Below, one piece after another: positions 1 through 9,242 of a stretch of DNA of 64,000 nt (its first letter is position 1; every line of letters begins with the position of its first letter). The notes beneath the pieces were generated by a model. It was not told the origin of the DNA. It searched no databases and saw only the letters and a list, made by a program, of their open reading frames with translations. Where the stretch lies: positions 1-64,000 of the forward strand of contig CANBCZ010000004.1 in NCBI GenBank assembly GCA_947367255.1. Reading direction: 5' to 3'. This DNA comes from an uncultured Alistipes sp. (GTDB lineage Bacteria; Bacteroidota; Bacteroidia; Bacteroidales; Rikenellaceae). A program made the translations under genes and the position numbers.

Positions 1-90
1 TATTTTATCTTTGCTGCAAAGATATGGTCAAAAACTGAAAATTGTACTCTAAAAGTTCAAAATTTGTATAATAATTTTTCATAGAATTTT

Positions 91-765
91 ATGGGACAGC
101 GATTGAAACTTATACGCAAGGCACTCGGTCTGACGCAAGAGCAACTGGCTCAGAGACTTGGTGTGGGCAAGACTGCGCTCTCAATGGTGGAGACAGGCAA
201 GGCTCGACTCTCGAACAGAAACAAGAATATCCTTGTTCAAGAATTTAACGTGTCGCCCGAATGGTTGGAGACGGGAGAGGGTGAGATGTTTAATGCCGAT
301 CCGTCGCTCGTAAAGGCGTTCAGCCTCAAGACCGACAACTCGCTGCCGATGCAGTCGGTGCCACTCTACTCGATTGAGGGTACTGCGGGACTTGTGCCGC
401 TCTTTGCTGACCGTATGAGCGTCGAGCCGATCAATTTTATCCATATTCCGAACCTGCCGAAGTGCGACGGCGCGATATATGTGGTGGGCGACTCGATGTA
501 TCCGCTCCTAAAGAGTGGCGATATTGTCCTCTATAAGCAGCTGCAGAGTCTTGATGATGTATTCTGGGGCGATATGTATCTGCTCTCTATAGATATTAAT
601 GGCGAGGAGTATATCACCGTCAAGTATCTGCAGAAGTCGGATATCAATGGCTGCGTGAAGCTCGTGAGTCAAAATCCGCACCACGCCGACAAGGATGTTG
701 CCGCAGATAAGATTCGCGCCATAGCTTTAGTTAAGGCCTCTATTCGAATGAACTCAATCCGATAA
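91..765 (+). CDS. XRE-family HTH regulator with C-terminal S24/LexA-like peptidase domain
   Basis: N-terminal HTH (LKLIRKALGLTQEQLAQRLGVGKTALSMVETGKARLS) and S24-like VVGDSMYPLLKSGDIVLYKQ. Confidence 0.9.
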   Translation: MGQRLKLIRKALGLTQEQLAQRLGVGKTALSMVETGKARLSNRNKNILVQEFNVSPEWLETGEGEMFNADPSLVKAFSLKTDNSLPMQSVPLYSIEGTAGLVPLFADRMSVEPINFIHIPNLPKCDGAIYVVGDSMYPLLKSGDIVLYKQLQSLDDVFWGDMYLLSIDINGEEYITVKYLQKSDINGCVKLVSQNPHHADKDVAADKIRAIALVKASIRMNSIR

Positions 766-1027
766 AAAATCATTTAGGCGGCGATCTACTTCCGCTAACG
801 GAATATGCCCACAAAGAATCTGTCAAACAAGGCTCTTTCGGCATCTGCCTTGTCTGGGAAATGCTCATTTACGTCCGAGTAAACTCCGCTTTCCCAGCCT
901 GCGAGCAGCTTCAAAATAGCTCTTGTTATACAAATTCTCGCACAACAGAGGTAGTTTAATGACTTGTTGGTACCCCATCGAGTTCAATTTCGCCGAGCGT
1001 TGTAACTCATCCGCCTAAATGATTTTT
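765..1027. repeat. Intergenic element bounded by a perfect 17-bp inverted repeat (AAAAATCATTTAGGCGG / CCGCCTAAATGATTTTT), carrying family motifs CTACTTCCGCTAAC and GCCGAGCGTTG
   Basis: Inverted repeat 765-781 / 1011-1027; internal CTGGGAAA...TTTCCCAG hairpin. Confidence 0.8.
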
Positions 1028-1073
1028 GTTTTTGACTTAGGCGGCGATCTACTTCCGCCAAAAGTGTTTGTTT

Positions 1074-1505
1074 ATGGAATTTTTAGCTGAGTATGGTCTG
1101 TTGGGGCTCTTTATCGGCTCCTTTCTTGCTGCGACCGTAGTGCCGTTTAGTGCCGATGTGCTGCTGGTGGGTATGATTGTTGCGGGGGTGAACTCTCCGA
1201 TAGAGCTGCTTGTTGTGGCGACACTCGGAAATTGGATAGGCGGCATTACCAGCTACGGTATTGGTCGCGCGGGAAAGTGGGAGTGGATTGAAAAGCTGCG
1301 CGTCAGCCGCGAGAGCCTTGAGAAGCAGAAGAGCCGCATCGACCGCTTCGGTGCTCCGATTGCTCTGCTGACTTGGGTGCCATTTATTGGAGATGTCTTT
1401 GCCGTCGCTCTCGGATTTTATCGCGTGAAGTTTCTGCCGGCAATCTTCTGGATGCTTATCGGGAAGGGGGCGAGATTTGTCTGCTGGTATCTCCTTTTAG
1501 CGTAA
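1074..1505 (+). CDS. YqaA/DedA (SNARE-associated) family membrane protein
   Basis: Hydrophobic protein with FxGSFLAATVVPFSADVLL, GNWIGGITSYGIGR and a conserved VPFIGD segment; ATG at 1074 preferred over 1068. Confidence 0.8.
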   Translation: MEFLAEYGLLGLFIGSFLAATVVPFSADVLLVGMIVAGVNSPIELLVVATLGNWIGGITSYGIGRAGKWEWIEKLRVSRESLEKQKSRIDRFGAPIALLTWVPFIGDVFAVALGFYRVKFLPAIFWMLIGKGARFVCWYLLLA

Positions 1506-1618
1506 ATCGCAATGGCTCGACAACTATCTCCCCTTATATATAAATATAGGTATAAAGGGCAATTTTGGGGTGATATTAAGAAAAATGAAAAAATTATTGA
1601 AATTTTTTAATAAAATAC

Positions 1619-1649
1619 TTGCACAGTTCGAGAAAAGCCCTTATCTTTG
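1619..1649 (+). promoter_or_regulatory. Bacteroidota promoter (TTG-N20-TATCTTTG) for the downstream ncRNA
   Basis: TTG 1619-1621; TATCTTTG 1642-1649. Confidence 0.75.
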
Positions 1650-1655
1650 CAGTGA

Positions 1656-1890
1656 AGTTTTAAGGTTCATTTTAGGTTAGTAGTTTTAGGTTGGTTGAGG
1701 AAATCGGCGGTTGTAGGACAAAGGGTCCTACTAAGATTCTCGGAAGGTGCTCTTTCGAAGAATCGAACACCCCGAAGACCTCATTTTTTTGTTTATACTC
1801 ACGGGTATAAACAAAAAGAGAGAGATCCTAAACCTCTGAAATGTTACCCACCCCATAAATCCCCGTCGAAAGATGGGGATTTTTTGTTTT
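1656..1890 (+). ncRNA. Structured small RNA of unassigned family (possible Bacteroidales-1/6S-like)
   Basis: Own promoter; perfect hairpins GTAGGAC-N5-GTCCTAC (1713-1731) and TTTTTGTTTATAC-N6-GTATAAACAAAAA (~1786-1817); ends in intrinsic terminator. Confidence 0.7.
1857..1890 (+). terminator. Intrinsic terminator AATCCCC-loop-GGGGATT-TTTT
   Basis: Stem-loop followed by T tract. Confidence 0.85.
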
Positions 1891-2120
1891 GTCTTATTCT
1901 TCAGAAGGTCGTATTTGTGGCAATTTTTGGTTGAAATCGGTAAAAAGGAAAGTAAAAGATAGGTATTTATACCTAATAGTGTGAAAAACTTTCTTTTTCT
2001 TTACTTTTTATTTCAGAAAAATATAAAAAATTTCTCTTTATAATTTCGTAATCTTTGTTTTTGTTGTAACTTTGTAGCCGGAATACTCTGTATTTTAGAA
2101 ATTGACACACAATTATAGAG

Positions 2121-3731
2121 ATGAACGAATTTGATGTGATTATTGTCGGCGGTGGAGCTACCGGCGCGGGTGTTGCCAGAGATTGCGCCCTGCGCGGTAT
2201 TCGTGCTCTGCTCATTGAGAGAGACGACATTGCTACCGGTGCTACCGGACGCAACCACGGCTTGTTGCACTCGGGTGCTCGTTATGCGGTGAATGACCGC
2301 GAGAGTGCCGAGGAGTGTATAAAGGAGAATATGATTCTGCGTCGTATTGCCTCGCACTGCGTGGAGGATACGGGTGGACTGTTCATAACTCTGCCGGAGG
2401 ACAGCCTTGAGTTTCAGGCGAAGTTTATCGAGTCGTGCCTTGCCGCAGGTATATCTGCCGAGGCGATAGACCCGAAGCTCGCACGCATAATCGAGCCGTC
2501 GGTAAATCCGACACTTATCGGAGCTGTAAAGGTGCCGGATGGTTCGATAGATCCGTTCCGTCTTACTGCTGCAAACATCCTCGATGCTCGTCTGCACGGC
2601 GCTAAGGTGCTGACATACACAAAGGTTGATGAGCTTGTGATCGAGAGCGGCAGGGTAGTGGGTGTCAAGACTACAAATACAATTACCGGCGAGAAGGGTG
2701 TGTACAGAGCGGCTATTACGGTAAATGCTTGCGGTATCTGGGGTCGCGACCTTGCAGCAAAGGCGGGCATTACTATCAATATGCTTCCGGCAAAGGGTGC
2801 ACTGCTCGTATTTGGTCACCGCGTAAATAATGTGGTTATAAACCGCTGTCGCAAGCCTGCCGATGCAGATATTCTTGTTCCGGGTGACAGCATCACCGTT
2901 ATTGGAACAACATCAAGCAAGGTTCCGTTTGATCAGTGTGACAATATGTATGTAACTGCCGACGAGGTTGAGCTACTGCTCCGTGAGGGTAGTATGCTTG
3001 CTCCGGCACTCAACCACACCCGAATTCTTCGTGCCTATGCAGGTGTGCGTCCGTTGGTTGCCTCTGACGACGATCCGAGCGGACGAAGTGTCAGCCGCGG
3101 TATTGTCGTGCTCGACCACGCTACACGCGATGGAGTGGAGGGCTTTGTGACAATTACGGGCGGTAAGTTGATGACCTATCGTCTGATGGCGGAGTGGACC
3201 GTGGATCTGATATGTAAGAAGCTCAATATAGATGCTAAGTGTACAACTGCCGAGGCGCTTCTTCCCGGTTCTTCCAAAACATCCACTGAGGACTGCATGC
3301 GCACAGCAGTAGCTCAGGTCGGGGGGAAGGCTTCGGCGTTTTATCGTCACGGAACAAATGCCGAGAAGATAGACAGCTCGACAGCAGCAAAGCGTGCGTT
3401 GGTTTGCGAGTGTGAGCAGGTATCTGTTGGTGAGGTGGAGTATGCCGTAGAGCAGTTGGGTGTAAACAACCTTGTAGATCTTCGTCGTCGTACCCGTATG
3501 GGTATGGGTACTTGTCAGGGCGAGCTCTGCGCGTGTCGTGCAGCGGCAGTTATGGCATCTGTCGGCAAGTCTTGCTCGGATAAGGCGAAGGCTGACTTGA
3601 AGGGTTTTGTGACTGAGCGTTGGAAGGGTATGTCGCCTGTTGCGTGGGGTGATACTCTGCGTGAGGGCGAGTTGCTCAGTTGGCTCTATGATGGTGTGTG
3701 TGATTTGTCAAATAACGGTAAGGAGGAGTAG
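2121..3731 (+). CDS. glpA: Anaerobic glycerol-3-phosphate dehydrogenase subunit A
   Basis: FAD-binding GGGATGAGVARDCALRG, DAO fold, C-terminal [2Fe-2S]-type CECEQVS...GTCQGELC; followed by glpB and glpC. Confidence 0.93.
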   Translation: MNEFDVIIVGGGATGAGVARDCALRGIRALLIERDDIATGATGRNHGLLHSGARYAVNDRESAEECIKENMILRRIASHCVEDTGGLFITLPEDSLEFQAKFIESCLAAGISAEAIDPKLARIIEPSVNPTLIGAVKVPDGSIDPFRLTAANILDARLHGAKVLTYTKVDELVIESGRVVGVKTTNTITGEKGVYRAAITVNACGIWGRDLAAKAGITINMLPAKGALLVFGHRVNNVVINRCRKPADADILVPGDSITVIGTTSSKVPFDQCDNMYVTADEVELLLREGSMLAPALNHTRILRAYAGVRPLVASDDDPSGRSVSRGIVVLDHATRDGVEGFVTITGGKLMTYRLMAEWTVDLICKKLNIDAKCTTAEALLPGSSKTSTEDCMRTAVAQVGGKASAFYRHGTNAEKIDSSTAAKRALVCECEQVSVGEVEYAVEQLGVNNLVDLRRRTRMGMGTCQGELCACRAAAVMASVGKSCSDKAKADLKGFVTERWKGMSPVAWGDTLREGELLSWLYDGVCDLSNNGKEE

Positions 3732-3733
3732 CT

Positions 3734-4948
3734 ATGAGATACGATACAGTGATTATTGGTGGCGGTTTGGCTGCTCTGTTGTGCGGTATTGAGCTTGTCA
3801 GAAATGGCAAGAGTGCCGCTATAGTAACTACAGGACACAGTACATTGCACTTCTCGAGTGGCAGCTTCGGTCTTTATAATGGTGCAGAGCCGTTGAAGGC
3901 GGTGGAGGCACTTGGCGAGGAGCACCCATACAGCAAGCTGGGCGAGAATATTGAGCAGTTGGCGGCAAAGGCTACGGAGATACTTAATGTTGCGGGTGTT
4001 GCAACTATTGGCGACGCCGAGGCAAACCACTATATTATGACCCCGACAGGTGCGTTGCGTCAGTGCTGGCTCTCTATGGAGGGTATGGTGACAAGCAAGG
4101 ATGGCAAGAGCCTTGACTTTAGTGATGCGTTGATACTCTGTCCTGAGGGATTTTTGGATTTCTATACTCAGTTTGTGGCTGACAGCCTCAGACGCTTGGA
4201 CGTGGAGGTTGCAGAGGCGTTGTTCTCGCTTCCGGAGCTTGTTATCCGTCGCAACAACCCGACCGAGATGCGTTCGGTGGCTGTTGCTCGCGCGTTGGAC
4301 AAGGAGGAGAATATCCTCGCCCTTGCATCTATAATCTCTCGCGAGGCGAAGGCTACTCAGACAGTAATTATGCCGGCAGTTCTCGGTTTTGAGCGCACAG
4401 ATGTACTGAGCAGACTCGAGAAGATAACCGGCAAGCAGATACTTACAGTGGCTACGCTGCCACCATCTGTGGAGGGTATCAAGGCAGAGCGTGCACTCCG
4501 TAGGACATTCGAGCGTATGGGTGGCGTGATCTTTAACGGTCACACTGCAACCGAGTACACTATGGATGAGGGCGCTGTGGCGACTATAACAACATCTAAG
4601 GGTGTTACCCTTGCTGCAAACGACTTTGTGCTTGCGTCGGGTAGTTTTATCGGCGGCGGACTGCAGGCATTGCGCTCGGGGGTTACAGAGGTGCTCTTTG
4701 GTGCCGATGTAGTGGCTCCGGAGGTGACAGAGCTGACAAACAGAGAGCTGTTTGCTGCACAGCCGTTTATGAGTGCAGGTATTGCAACCGATGCTCAGTT
4801 TAAGGTCATGGTGGCAGGTCAGGCTGTAGAAAACCTCTATGGTTGTGGTGCTGTGCTTGCGGGTTATAACCCTGTGAAGGAGGGTTGTGGCGCCGGCGTG
4901 GCGATGTTTACCGCACTTGCAGTGGCTGAGGATATTATAAACAGATAG
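3734..4948 (+). CDS. glpB: Anaerobic glycerol-3-phosphate dehydrogenase subunit B
   Basis: N-terminal MRYDTVIIGGGLAALLCGIEL; between glpA and glpC. Confidence 0.92.
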   Translation: MRYDTVIIGGGLAALLCGIELVRNGKSAAIVTTGHSTLHFSSGSFGLYNGAEPLKAVEALGEEHPYSKLGENIEQLAAKATEILNVAGVATIGDAEANHYIMTPTGALRQCWLSMEGMVTSKDGKSLDFSDALILCPEGFLDFYTQFVADSLRRLDVEVAEALFSLPELVIRRNNPTEMRSVAVARALDKEENILALASIISREAKATQTVIMPAVLGFERTDVLSRLEKITGKQILTVATLPPSVEGIKAERALRRTFERMGGVIFNGHTATEYTMDEGAVATITTSKGVTLAANDFVLASGSFIGGGLQALRSGVTEVLFGADVVAPEVTELTNRELFAAQPFMSAGIATDAQFKVMVAGQAVENLYGCGAVLAGYNPVKEGCGAGVAMFTALAVAEDIINR

Positions 4949-4952
4949 AGCG

Positions 4953-6155
4953 ATGAAACAGTATAGCGAGCATAATTTCGAACAGTGTACAAAGTGTACC
5001 GTTTGTACCGTATATTGTCCCGTTGCAGCGGTAAATCCGCTCTATCCGGGACCAAAGCAGGCGGGTCCCGATGGTGAGCGCCTGAGAATGAAGGGCGGGG
5101 AGTTCTTTGACGAGAGTCTTAACCTCTGCCTCAATTGTAAGCGTTGTGAGGTGGCGTGTCCGTCGGATGTGCGCATTGGCGACATTATCCAGAGCGCACG
5201 CATCAAGCACTCTGCAAAAAAGCCGGGTCTGCGCGAGTTTACACTTGCAAATACCGACCTTGTGGGCTCCGTGGCAACGCTCGTATCACCTGTAGTCAAT
5301 GCAACGCTCGGTCTTAAGCCGGTGCGCCATATTGTCGAGGGTGTGATGAATATCGACCACCGTCGTATATTCCCGAAGTACGCCTTTGGTACCTTTGAGG
5401 GTTGGATGCGTAAGCAGCGCAAGGCACAGGAGCAGTTTGCAAAGCAGATAGCCTACTTCCACGGCTGTTATGTGAACTACAACAATCCGCCACTCGGTCA
5501 GGCATTTGTAAAGGTTCTCAACGCACTCGGATATGGTGTGCAGCTGCTTGAAAATGAGAAGTGTTGCGGCGTGGCACTTATCTCGAACGGATTTATCGAC
5601 AAGGCAAAGAAGCAGGCGAAGTCGAACCTTGCGGCTATTCGTAAGGCTACAGCTGCGGGGCTGAAGGTTGTGGCTACATCTTCGACCTGTACATTCACTC
5701 TGCGCGACGAGTATGAGCATCTGCTCGATCTCGATAATGGCGATGTGCGCGAGAATATCGACCTTGCTTGTCGTTTTATATACAACCTCCTCTGCGACGG
5801 CAACCATACTCTGCAGTTTAACCCTGACGCGCCGCGTGTGCGTGTGGCTTACCACTCTCCTTGTCACCTCGAGCGTCTCGGCTGGACTCAGTACTCTATC
5901 GAGTTGTTGAAGCTTATCCCTAATGTGGAGCTTGTCAAGCTCGACTCGCAGTGTTGCGGTATTGCCGGTACCTACGGCTTCAAGAAGGAGAACTACGCCA
6001 CATCACAGGCTATCGGCGAGTCTCTCTTTGCAGCTATCGAGGCATCCGAGTGTGACTATGTGGCAACAGATTGCGAGACCTGCAAGTGGCAGATTGAGAT
6101 GTCTACAAGTAAGAAGGTATTCCACCCAATTGAGGTTCTCGCCGCCTCTTTATAG
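4953..6155 (+). CDS. glpC: Anaerobic glycerol-3-phosphate dehydrogenase subunit C (Fe-S)
   Basis: Two 4Fe-4S motifs (CTKCTVCTVYCPV, CLNCKRCEVACPS) and CCG domains. Confidence 0.93.
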   Translation: MKQYSEHNFEQCTKCTVCTVYCPVAAVNPLYPGPKQAGPDGERLRMKGGEFFDESLNLCLNCKRCEVACPSDVRIGDIIQSARIKHSAKKPGLREFTLANTDLVGSVATLVSPVVNATLGLKPVRHIVEGVMNIDHRRIFPKYAFGTFEGWMRKQRKAQEQFAKQIAYFHGCYVNYNNPPLGQAFVKVLNALGYGVQLLENEKCCGVALISNGFIDKAKKQAKSNLAAIRKATAAGLKVVATSSTCTFTLRDEYEHLLDLDNGDVRENIDLACRFIYNLLCDGNHTLQFNPDAPRVRVAYHSPCHLERLGWTQYSIELLKLIPNVELVKLDSQCCGIAGTYGFKKENYATSQAIGESLFAAIEASECDYVATDCETCKWQIEMSTSKKVFHPIEVLAASL

Positions 6156-6268
6156 TCTTATCGTGATAACGCGGATACCTGCTTCCGCTAACAAAAAAAT
6201 CCGACAATGGCTGTACGCTCAAGTACTATCCATCGTCGGATTTTTTTTTGCCGAGCGTTGCATATTGT
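6156..6268 (+). repeat. Quasi-palindromic terminator element 1 (hairpin 6193-6249); right outer arm degenerate
   Basis: ATCCGACAATGGCTGTACGCTCAAGTACTATCCATCGTCGGAT between GATAACGCGGATACCTGCTTCCGCTAAC and GCCGAGCGTTG. Confidence 0.9.
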
Positions 6269-6363
6269 AATTTCAGAGCAAATCCTGACGCAAAAAATTA
6301 TAAAAGGGATAAATGGGAACTATCGGCGCAAAAATTGTGGTGAGAAATTATTTCTGCAAAATA

Positions 6364-6394
6364 TTTGCATCACAGAGAAAAATGCTTAACTTTG
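6364..6394 (+). promoter_or_regulatory. Promoter TTTG-N19-TAACTTTG upstream of gdhA
   Basis: TTTG 6364-6367; TAACTTTG 6387-6394. Confidence 0.8.
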
Positions 6395-6423
6395 TAAAGA
6401 GAAAACCTTAAAACAACTACAAT

Positions 6424-7764
6424 ATGAAAGTTCAAACAATTATGGCAGACTTGGAGCGCAAGCATCCGGGCGAGAATGAGTACCTGCAGGCTGTACGCGA
6501 GGTGCTGGAGTCTATCGAGGAGGTGTATAACATTCATCCCGAGTTTGAAAAGGCAAAGATCGTAGAGAGAATGGTTGAGCCGGATCGTATCTTTACTTTC
6601 CGTGTGACATGGGTGGATGATCGTGGCGAGATTCAGACAAACCTCGGTTATCGTATTCAGTTTAATAGCGCTATCGGTCCTTACAAGGGCGGTATACGTT
6701 TCCATAAGGCAGTAAATCCATCTATGCTTAAGTTCCTCGGCTTTGAGCAGACCTTCAAGAATGCACTTACAACACTGCCGATGGGTGGTGCAAAGGGTGG
6801 TTCGGACTTCGATCCGGTAGGTAAGTCAGATGCCGAGATTATGCGCTTCTGTCAGGCGTTTATGTGGGAGCTGTGGAACAATATCGGTCCAGACACAGAT
6901 GTCCCTGCAGGTGATGTAGGCGTAGGTGGTCGCGAGATCGGTTATATGTACGGTATGTACAAGAAGCTGGCACGCGAGTACAACACAGGCGTACTTACCG
7001 GCAAGGGTATGACTTGGGGCGGTTCGCTCATTCGTCCTGAGGCTACCGGTTTTGGTGCGCTCTACTTCGTGGAGCATATGCTCGCAAAGGCAGGAAAGAG
7101 CATCAAGGGCGCAACAGTGGCTATCTCGGGCTTCGGTAATGTCGCTTGGGGTGCTGCTACAAAGGCTACAGAGCTCGGTGCGAAGGTTATCGCAATCTCG
7201 GGTCCTGATGGCGTGGTATACAACCCTGAGGGTATGAACAAGGAGAAGCTCGACTATATGCTCGTGCTGCGTGCTTCAAACCAGAATGTTGTAGCTCCGT
7301 TTGCCGAGAAGTTCCCTGATGCAACATTTATCCCTGCAAAGAAGGCGTGGAGTATTAAGTGTGACATCGCCCTGCCTTGCGCATTCCAGAATGAGCTCAA
7401 TGGTGACGATGCTGCCGAGCTGCTCGCAAATGGTACTTGGTGCGCTGCCGAGGTGTCAAATATGGGCTGTACCCCTGAGGCTATCGCTGCATTCCAGAAC
7501 GCAGGTATCCTCTTTGCTCCGGGTAAGGCTGTAAATGCCGGTGGTGTGGCAACATCAGGTCTTGAGATGACCCAGAACGCTATGCACATCAGCTGGTCAG
7601 CTGCCGAGGTAGATCAGAAGCTCCACTACATTATGGAGTCTATCCACGCTGCGTGCGTTAAGTACGGAACACAGGAGGATGGCTACATCAACTATGTAAA
7701 GGGTGCTAATATTGCAGGATTTATGAAGGTGGCGCAGGCTATGCTGGAGCAGGGTATAGTATAG
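6424..7764 (+). CDS. gdhA: Glutamate dehydrogenase
   Basis: PYKGGIRFHKAVNPSMLKFLGFEQTFKNALTTLPMGGAKGGSDFDP signature. Confidence 0.97.
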   Translation: MKVQTIMADLERKHPGENEYLQAVREVLESIEEVYNIHPEFEKAKIVERMVEPDRIFTFRVTWVDDRGEIQTNLGYRIQFNSAIGPYKGGIRFHKAVNPSMLKFLGFEQTFKNALTTLPMGGAKGGSDFDPVGKSDAEIMRFCQAFMWELWNNIGPDTDVPAGDVGVGGREIGYMYGMYKKLAREYNTGVLTGKGMTWGGSLIRPEATGFGALYFVEHMLAKAGKSIKGATVAISGFGNVAWGAATKATELGAKVIAISGPDGVVYNPEGMNKEKLDYMLVLRASNQNVVAPFAEKFPDATFIPAKKAWSIKCDIALPCAFQNELNGDDAAELLANGTWCAAEVSNMGCTPEAIAAFQNAGILFAPGKAVNAGGVATSGLEMTQNAMHISWSAAEVDQKLHYIMESIHAACVKYGTQEDGYINYVKGANIAGFMKVAQAMLEQGIV

Positions 7765-7893
7765 CATTTGCCGTGAAAATACGGCATTAGCCGCACATCC
7801 CTAAAAGCCCGACAATGGCTGTACGTTTTAGTACTATCCATCGTCGGGCTTTTTGCGCGATGCACGCCTACTACCGTGTTTTGACGACAAATG
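7765..7893 (+). repeat. Quasi-palindromic terminator element 2 (hairpin 7803-7854)
   Basis: Outer arms 7765-7784 CATTTGCCGTGAAAATACGG / 7874-7893 CCGTGTTTTGACGACAAATG. Confidence 0.9.
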
Positions 7894-8101
7894 AGTAGTG
7901 CGAAATTACAGCCCTTCGCTGTTTTATATGCCGAGCGGAGTATCTGCCACGTTTTGACGATAAATTAATGCAAGGAATAATCGTAGTGCAAGCTTGGATT
8001 TTTCACGATATACACCTACTACTACCTTTTGACGACAAATGAGTAGTGCGAAATTACAGCCCTTCGCTGTTTTATATGCCGAGCGGAGTATCTGCCACGT
8101 T
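7879..8101 (+). repeat. Exact 75-bp direct duplication (7879-7953 and 8027-8101) of a right-half-only element
   Basis: Identical sequence TTTTGACGACAAATGAGTAGTGCGAAATTACAGCCC...TCTGCCACGTT at 148-bp offset. Confidence 0.9.
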
Positions 8102-8182
8102 GGCTCGGCTACGCCGACCCTTCACTGCTCCGCCTCTGCATAGTGTGTAAGCACACTCTGCCTTCGGCTTAATCGCAGCGTT
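8101..8182 (+). repeat. H1/H2 two-hairpin module, forward copy
   Basis: TCGGC-TAC-GCCGA and AGTGTG-TAAG-CACACT hairpins; ends TTAATCGCAGCGTT. Confidence 0.75.
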
Positions 8183-8273
8183 TTGACGACAAATGGGTGC
8201 AAAGAATAATCGGTGTGCAGGTGTATAAATTCCGCTTCGCGGATACCTCTGTAAGGCTAACAGCAAAAAAACA

Positions 8274-8303
8274 AAGAGCTGAACAATTAGTTCAGCTCTT
8301 TTA
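8274..8303. terminator. Bidirectional terminator AAAGAGCTGAAC-AATTA-GTTCAGCTCTTTT
   Basis: 12-bp stem overlapping the 3' end of the 8287 gene. Confidence 0.8.
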
Positions 8304-8679
8304 TATACTCCTTTCCGCAGCCGCCGAAGCGGTTTACTGCCAATTTTTCGCTAAGGATGGTCTCTCCGCTGCTGTCGGTGAGTTTTACCTGCAGAGGGAA
8401 GGTGGTCTCGACGCCTGCGAGTGTCGTATCTTCAGGAAGGGAATTTGGCAGCACATAGATATAGAATCGTACCTTGTCGCACTGCTCGAACTCGATCTTT
8501 ATCTCGCGGCGGCGTACAAAACCCTCGGGCGCCTCGCTGCTCTGCGAGCCGACGGGGAGGGGTGACTCCTCCGCAGAGTGGTAGCCCACCTGCTCGCCAC
8601 GGCGGTCAAGCATAGCGAGGGTGACCATAATATTGTAGCGCCAACTCTCGGCGTAGGATGTCGTGATTGAAAGTGTCAT
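8287..8679 (-). CDS. Hypothetical protein
   Basis: Coding-like ORF adjoining 8679-9242; C-terminus overlaps terminator. Confidence 0.65.
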   Translation of the reverse strand: MTLSITTSYAESWRYNIMVTLAMLDRRGEQVGYHSAEESPLPVGSQSSEAPEGFVRRREIKIEFEQCDKVRFYIYVLPNSLPEDTTLAGVETTFPLQVKLTDSSGETILSEKLAVNRFGGCGKEYIKELN

Positions 8680-9242
8680 TAACTTGGCAAATCTACCTTA
8701 ACTTTCTCGTACTTATAGCCCAAAAGGTGCAGGGTAAGTGATGCACCGAGGACAAAGAATACCTTCACCACGCGGGCAAAGATGTGGAATGCCATAACGC
8801 TCTGCGGCTCGATGCCCTCCTTGCGAATTGCTGTCTCGGCAGCAATAGCTGCGCTGCGCAGTGCATCCTCCACCTTGTCGATCTCTGACTGCTTAATGCC
8901 TGTGTCGAGCAAAAGGTATGCCACATACTCGTCCATCTCGTCAAAGCCGCGGGCATCGCGCAGACGGAGGTATGTATTCTCCTCGGGGTTGATTGTCTGC
9001 TTATCCCAGAGCACTGCAGCGCCCGCGCCGAAGTATGCTGCCCACGCAATAGCGGCAAGCGGATAGTCGGCAATCTGCGGTACGGCATCTGCCATATAGT
9101 CAGGTGCGCAGCGGTGCCAGAGCTCTGCAAGCTCCTCAACCTCAAATGTATAGCCGCCAAGCAGACACTTGTCTGACAACATCTTTGTCAGCTGCTCGGC
9201 AAGACCCTTCTCAAAATTTGCTAAATACTCCTTCTGTTCCAT
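8679..9242 (-). CDS. Conserved hypothetical protein
   Basis: 187-aa ORF, same strand and abutting neighbours. Confidence 0.7.
   Translation of the reverse strand: MEQKEYLANFEKGLAEQLTKMLSDKCLLGGYTFEVEELAELWHRCAPDYMADAVPQIADYPLAAIAWAAYFGAGAAVLWDKQTINPEENTYLRLRDARGFDEMDEYVAYLLLDTGIKQSEIDKVEDALRSAAIAAETAIRKEGIEPQSVMAFHIFARVVKVFFVLGASLTLHLLGYKYEKVKVDLPS

Noticed and set aside
1695-1934. 79-aa ORF in the ORF track
   Set aside because: It reads through two perfect hairpins and an intrinsic terminator of the ncRNA candidate.
8679-9242. Possible defence or toxin gene
   Set aside because: No domain motif supports it; sequence looks like an ordinary conserved hypothetical protein.
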